DNA from: Klebsormidium nitens
Lineage: Eukaryota; Streptophyta; Klebsormidiophyceae; Klebsormidiales; Klebsormidiaceae
Direction: 5' to 3'
Length of the DNA: 62,179 bases
Assembly (NCBI GenBank): GCA_000708835.1
Contig: DF237480.1
Coordinates: 1 to 62,179, forward strand
Shown here piece after piece: positions 58,544 through 62,179 of the stretch. The translations under genes were made by a program, and so were the position numbers. A model generated the notes under the pieces. That model was given only the letters and a program-made list of their open reading frames with translations, searched no databases and was not told the DNA's origin. Within the stretch, counting starts at the first letter, position 1, and each line of letters opens with the position of its first letter.

Positions 58544-59600
58544 GTTGCCAAAGTTCTGGGGCCAGTGAATAAGCTTAGGGCGTTAGAGACACGAACTCGC
58601 ACCCCGCGTTGTTCGGGCACGGAGCTCTTGGCCCTTCACTGCAGCCTTGGCCCTGGGTACTAACTTACCTAGTTATTGGATTGGTGTGCGATGGGCAAAT
58701 ATTTCGCAGACTTTTCAAACTTCTCCCGCCAGATTTTGATTCCTGAATTTAAGCTGATCCGGCAGTTACTTTTACCGTCCGATGCTTTTTCCAGATACAG
58801 GGCAGGGAGTATCGAACCATCCGTTGAGATCCCAAATCTTAGTAAATCAAGATTGCCGGCCCTTCCTCCAAGCCTCCACAAGGCACAGACTGGTCACTGT
58901 GCCATTCAGACACACCCTGCTACCTAATAGCTGGAGTCCTGACTTAGCTCTTAGCCGACTTCGCTGAATGAGTCGGGTTGTCACTTATAGCGAGGCTTCA
59001 ACTTGCGCATGAGATGGAATGCCAACGCATGAACTGGTGCAATAGTGATCCTACTCTGCATGGCCTTAGCACGGAACTAGCTTGCAGATCGCAACAAAGG
59101 CGACACTTCCATGCGATAGCTACCCAATCACCGAACGGGTTGACGCCATAATGTCAATCAATTTACCTAAGTTAGCATCCAATTTATATGTCGGACGGCA
59201 GCTGCAGGTCAATTGCTTGTGGAAACACCGTGTTGAGGGGCAATAGCTATTCCATATACCAGGATCATTGTGCGATGCATGCAAATCAACTCAACGGTTC
59301 AACATGTACCATGCTAACTCCGTTTACGCATTTGTCAGATGTTGCGAGATCCTTGATACAGACTTGATGTGTGTCACTTAATCAACGTCAACTAATCGAC
59401 ACTCAAAAGACTTCTATTACTGGCTCGACGTGTGCACATGTGACCTCAAGTTTTGAGTAAGTGAAATTGCAATATTTAGTCCGACCCATCAAACCATGAC
59501 GAGTTGGCCAACTTTTGCACGCGAAGAATAACCTCCATGCAAATTACATACAATCCAAGTGGAACGTACGTGGTGCACAGCCGCCGACAAGCAGTAGCAT
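58544..59600. other. Intergenic region upstream of claspin
   Basis: It shows no recognisable gene. From about 58.95 to 59.5 kb the DNA is AT-rich with only short open frames. No telo-box motif was seen here, unlike the other gene starts of the window. Confidence 0.5.
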
Positions 59601-59606
59601 GTAAGT

Positions 59607-59760
59607 TCATAGATCCTCATACGACGTGTGGGGTCCCTCGACACAACCTGGATGCGCATTATCAGTCGCTCCGCAACAGTCCCAATAGCCAAGCACCTCC
59701 CCCATTTGAAGCTTCGAAAATGTAGTACCGGAGTAGAGCGGGGCCCCTAACGTGTGAACT
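59607..59760 (-). repeat. Diverged extra copy of the Cys/His-rich gene's last exon
   Basis: The minus strand reads LYSGTTFSKLQMGEVLGYWD, then CCGATDNAHPGC and GPHTSYEDL before a TAG. This parallels the last exon of the gene just upstream (VYEGGTLTTADGGKITAYWH, CCGNQDPTDPGC, PHRSYDE, stop). All motif cysteines and the PH(x)SY end are kept and the frame is open, so it may be an alternative last exon or a young relic. The obvious acceptor (acacgttag at about 59750) gives the wrong phase for exon 3. Confidence 0.7.
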
Positions 59761-59991
59761 CGATAGGACTGCCAGGAGACGAAATGATTCCATTTCAGAT
59801 GCGCAACTACCTTCAAGACGTAAGTATACCCCGGGTCTTGATTTGCTTCTCCAACTCCAGTGACCAGCAAGTAATATACAGCACGTAGCATAGACTCTAA
59901 AGAGCACGTGACCCTCTTATGACCACCTCGTTTACAGCTCCCTATTTCAACACGGCTGAAAACAATCCATCGACAAAACGTCACGGTTAAA

Positions 59992-61647
59992 TCATTCGTC
60001 ATATGATCTATGTGGCGCTGCTTCGCATCCCGGATCTGTTGGATCTTGATTGCCACAGCAATGCCAATATGCTGTTATCTTGCCCCCATCCGCAGTTGTC
60101 AGCGTGCCCCCCTCGTAGACACTCTAAGAACACGAAAATGAAACATTCACAAACAAACAACTAGACAGGTGCAAGGCCACAACATTGGACTGGAGAGCAA
60201 CGAGATACATAACATGTGCATTGCTTGGAGGAACACAAAATAGTTTCTAGGGAGTTAGGGAAACAACTCACTTCGAACTTCCGTCTCGTCTCTCCTGCAA
60301 GAGCAACTTGTGAAGTGAGTGCAAGTGAAACGGAAAAACCCTTGAAATACAAATACGAAGTGCATCACCATATCACCTTGAAAATAAACCTACGAGTCTG
60401 ACCGGGCTGCTTCTTGCAGAAGGAAATCTTACATCACCCTGAGACGTTAAACATGTGGTTGAGATGAAGTCCAAACAGGGGTCCAAAGAAGGTTAGCTTA
60501 ACACAAGCAGCACCCAATCTCCGTTGAACGTGAAGGAATGGAAGAACCGCGGGCCATATGTATCGGAAGATTTGACGAGCAGGATCAGAGGTAGCTCTTG
60601 TCTGCAGTGTCGAGCGGTGTTTCGATCGATCTGCATCTCGTCTTGGTCTGGATTCTCAATCAATAGATGATGACCACAAACAAGAAAGATTGTAGAAAAC
60701 CCACCTCCATAGTGGGCGGTGTGGTATTTACATGCCCGAGGATGGTTACTTTCAGGATCATACTGTTGCTTGCACTGCTTGCAAGTCCGCAGGTTGGCCC
60801 TGTTTGTTTGGCCGCCAGCTTGTGCGGTGGCTGAAAGGCGCAACTTACTTTTTCTTCCTGCAAGACCCAATATGCAAACTGAGAGGTCGTGCTTTTGCCT
60901 GGTGATGGAAAGAGGATCAATGAATCAGCATCAAATGACTTGTTACAACTTCATGAAGGAGAGAAACTCTGGCAGAGGAGCTGCATTCGAATCTTTTTTT
61001 ACGTGCATTTTAAACAGACATATGTAGGACTCCAAATTTACGCCCTGGCTACAACCAGGACAATCACATTTACCGGTTTCCAGGACGAACTAGTCTGGCC
61101 GTCCAATTTGGAAAGGCAAGGAGGGGTCTGGAAGCGGGCCAAGAGGCCATGAGCTAGCAATGTCTTATAAGTAGTGCTACACACCACTCATGCAAAGAAT
61201 CACAGGGTGCCACAAGTTCCAATGCTGCGTTCTATAAAATCGACTTTCCTGCGTGACTGCCAACCTGAGCACAAGCATTTGTTCTTACCACAACCATTGG
61301 AACCGGGGTTGTGCTGAAGGTCCAAGCGATTCACTCATTGCAGTCGATTCCCAAAAGCAACGGAACAGGAGTTGTCTCTGCCACTCACCTCGCGCCTGGT
61401 TCATGTGCTCAACCCCAACGGGTTGACAATGCAACGGCTGCTGAGATAAGACAGTTGTAAAACTCTGTGCTGATTGTCCTTTCGAAACAATATCAAGGTG
61501 ACGTCTCCGGAACAGCCGCTGACTGAAACCACAGAGGCATGGTTGAACAGGTGGCCGCAAATCTGTGCCCCGCAATTGACCACTGCTCAGGACCCCATTG
61601 CTAGCGACAAAATTACGATGAGGTGCTATCCGAGCTCCTGCCATCAT
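59992..61647 (-). CDS. Small Cys/His-rich, probably organellar protein of unknown function
   Basis: Four exons: 61647-61389, 60857-60705, 60294-60272, 60123-59992, joining to 188 codons with consistent phases. Exon 3 is only 23 bases. The N-terminal 85 residues are rich in Arg, Ser and Gln and almost free of acidic residues (MMAGARIAPHRNF; FSQRLFRRRH), as expected of a chloroplast or mitochondrial transit peptide. The mature part has a likely zinc-binding layout: CKQCKQQYDPESNHPRAC, KYHTAHYGGETRRKFESVYE, then YWHCCGNQDPTDPGC and PHRSYDE at the end. I recall the same CxxC, NHPxACxYHTAHFGG and YWHCCGxxDPxxPGC pattern from uncharacterised proteins conserved in plants, but cannot name a function. 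Start is the first of two adjacent ATGs. The exon 1 to exon 2 join is supported by phase only. Confidence 0.8.
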
Positions 61648-61688
61648 CCTTGCTTTCAAGAGCTTTAAAGGCCAGCAAAGAGAAGGAT

Positions 61689-62179
61689 TCAGCAACTTGC
61701 CAACAAAGCGCTTGCAATTGCCTCAAACTCTGACAGCCGTCGCAGCTCAGGAACCTTAAAAATACGGTCTTTTCTATTCAGGGATGGACCACCTTTTGCA
61801 TCATGTGCACCCTGAGAGCCCAAGCCTGAGGAAGGAGATGGCCGCCAGGAATCAAGGGAACAGAAGAAATATTGCCTTGCCTCATGCATGCCAATGGACG
61901 GGTCAGAACCGACCCATGAATTGATCAGTGGTAGTTGGTGGTAGTGGCAGCAGAGTGAAATCTCCGTTTGAAACATGATCAGAGCTGCAAGGTACGGTAT
62001 TCGAAAACCGGTGCCTTGGCGGCAGCCTCCGGCAGAGCGACTTGCATGTACCGGTCACTCGTCCTGCTCCTGGCTTGGACATCGGGAGGGTTGGGGACGG
62101 ACCACGGTCGGTCGAAAACGTCTTCCGTTGCGCTTGTCAGTTGGTGCGTTCGCGCTCCCCACACTCCAAACTTCAACCT
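61689..62179 (-). CDS. 3' part of an unknown gene cut by the window edge
   Basis: From the right edge the minus strand is open to a stop at 61979 with protein-like sequence (KFGVWGARTHQLTSATEDVF, then DRPWSVPNPPDVQARSRTSD). A second coding-like frame follows at about 61850-61689 (KDRIFKVPELRRLSEFEAIA) after a possible cctcag acceptor, ending in a TGA. The two could be successive exons of one gene, or the second could be leader of the next gene, which starts only 42 bases on. No family was recognised. Confidence 0.4.

Overview
The window reads as nuclear DNA of a green plant-lineage (streptophyte) organism. Genes are split by GT-AG introns. One gene encodes the chloroplast galactolipid enzyme DGD1 and another a plant-type pyridoxamine-phosphate-oxidase-like protein (PPOX2). 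Plant telomere-type motifs (TTTAGGG, AAACCCTA) lie near several gene starts. Roughly balanced base composition and compact genes with introns of a few hundred bases would fit a charophyte alga such as Klebsormidium, but that is inference.

Layout: 0.1-2.8 kb, a decayed plus-strand copy of part of the claspin gene that lies intact at the other end of the window. 4.7-7.8 kb, two divergent Fic-domain genes; one has a canonical catalytic motif, the other has lost the catalytic histidine. 9.2-12.7 kb, minus-strand remains of an mnmG/gidA (MTO1-type) tRNA-modification gene. 12.7-19.3 kb, mostly unassigned, with a few coding-like exon fragments. 19.4-20.5 kb, an F-box gene broken by two frame changes. 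21.9-26.1 kb, a six-exon kelch-repeat gene (+). 27.6-35.5 kb, DGD1 (-, ten exons). 36.9-41.4 kb, PPOX2 (+, six exons), head to head with DGD1. 43.4-44.5 kb, a single-exon 2-oxoglutarate/Fe(II) oxygenase (-). 46.4-58.5 kb, claspin/Mrc1 (-, fifteen exons, 918 codons, all intron phases consistent). 60.0-61.6 kb, a small Cys/His-rich, probably organelle-targeted protein (-). The right edge cuts another minus-strand gene.

The most unusual feature is repeated partial duplication of exon borders inside or beside intact genes. The DGD1 last exon has its 3' splice site and first codons present three times in tandem; the outermost copy still has an AG acceptor and reads in frame into the true exon. DGD1 exon 8 has a decayed copy upstream. 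Claspin exon 9 has four 3' ends with splice donors at about 127-bp spacing and decayed copies of its 5' part. Claspin exons 11 and 13 and the last exon of the Cys/His-rich gene also have partial copies nearby. The decayed claspin copy at the left edge shares bases with the partial copy of exon 11 rather than with the real exon. This looks like a local process that keeps creating new splice sites.

The genes are a mixed nuclear set (lipid synthesis, cofactor metabolism, replication checkpoint, AMPylation-type enzymes) and show no evident shared pathway.
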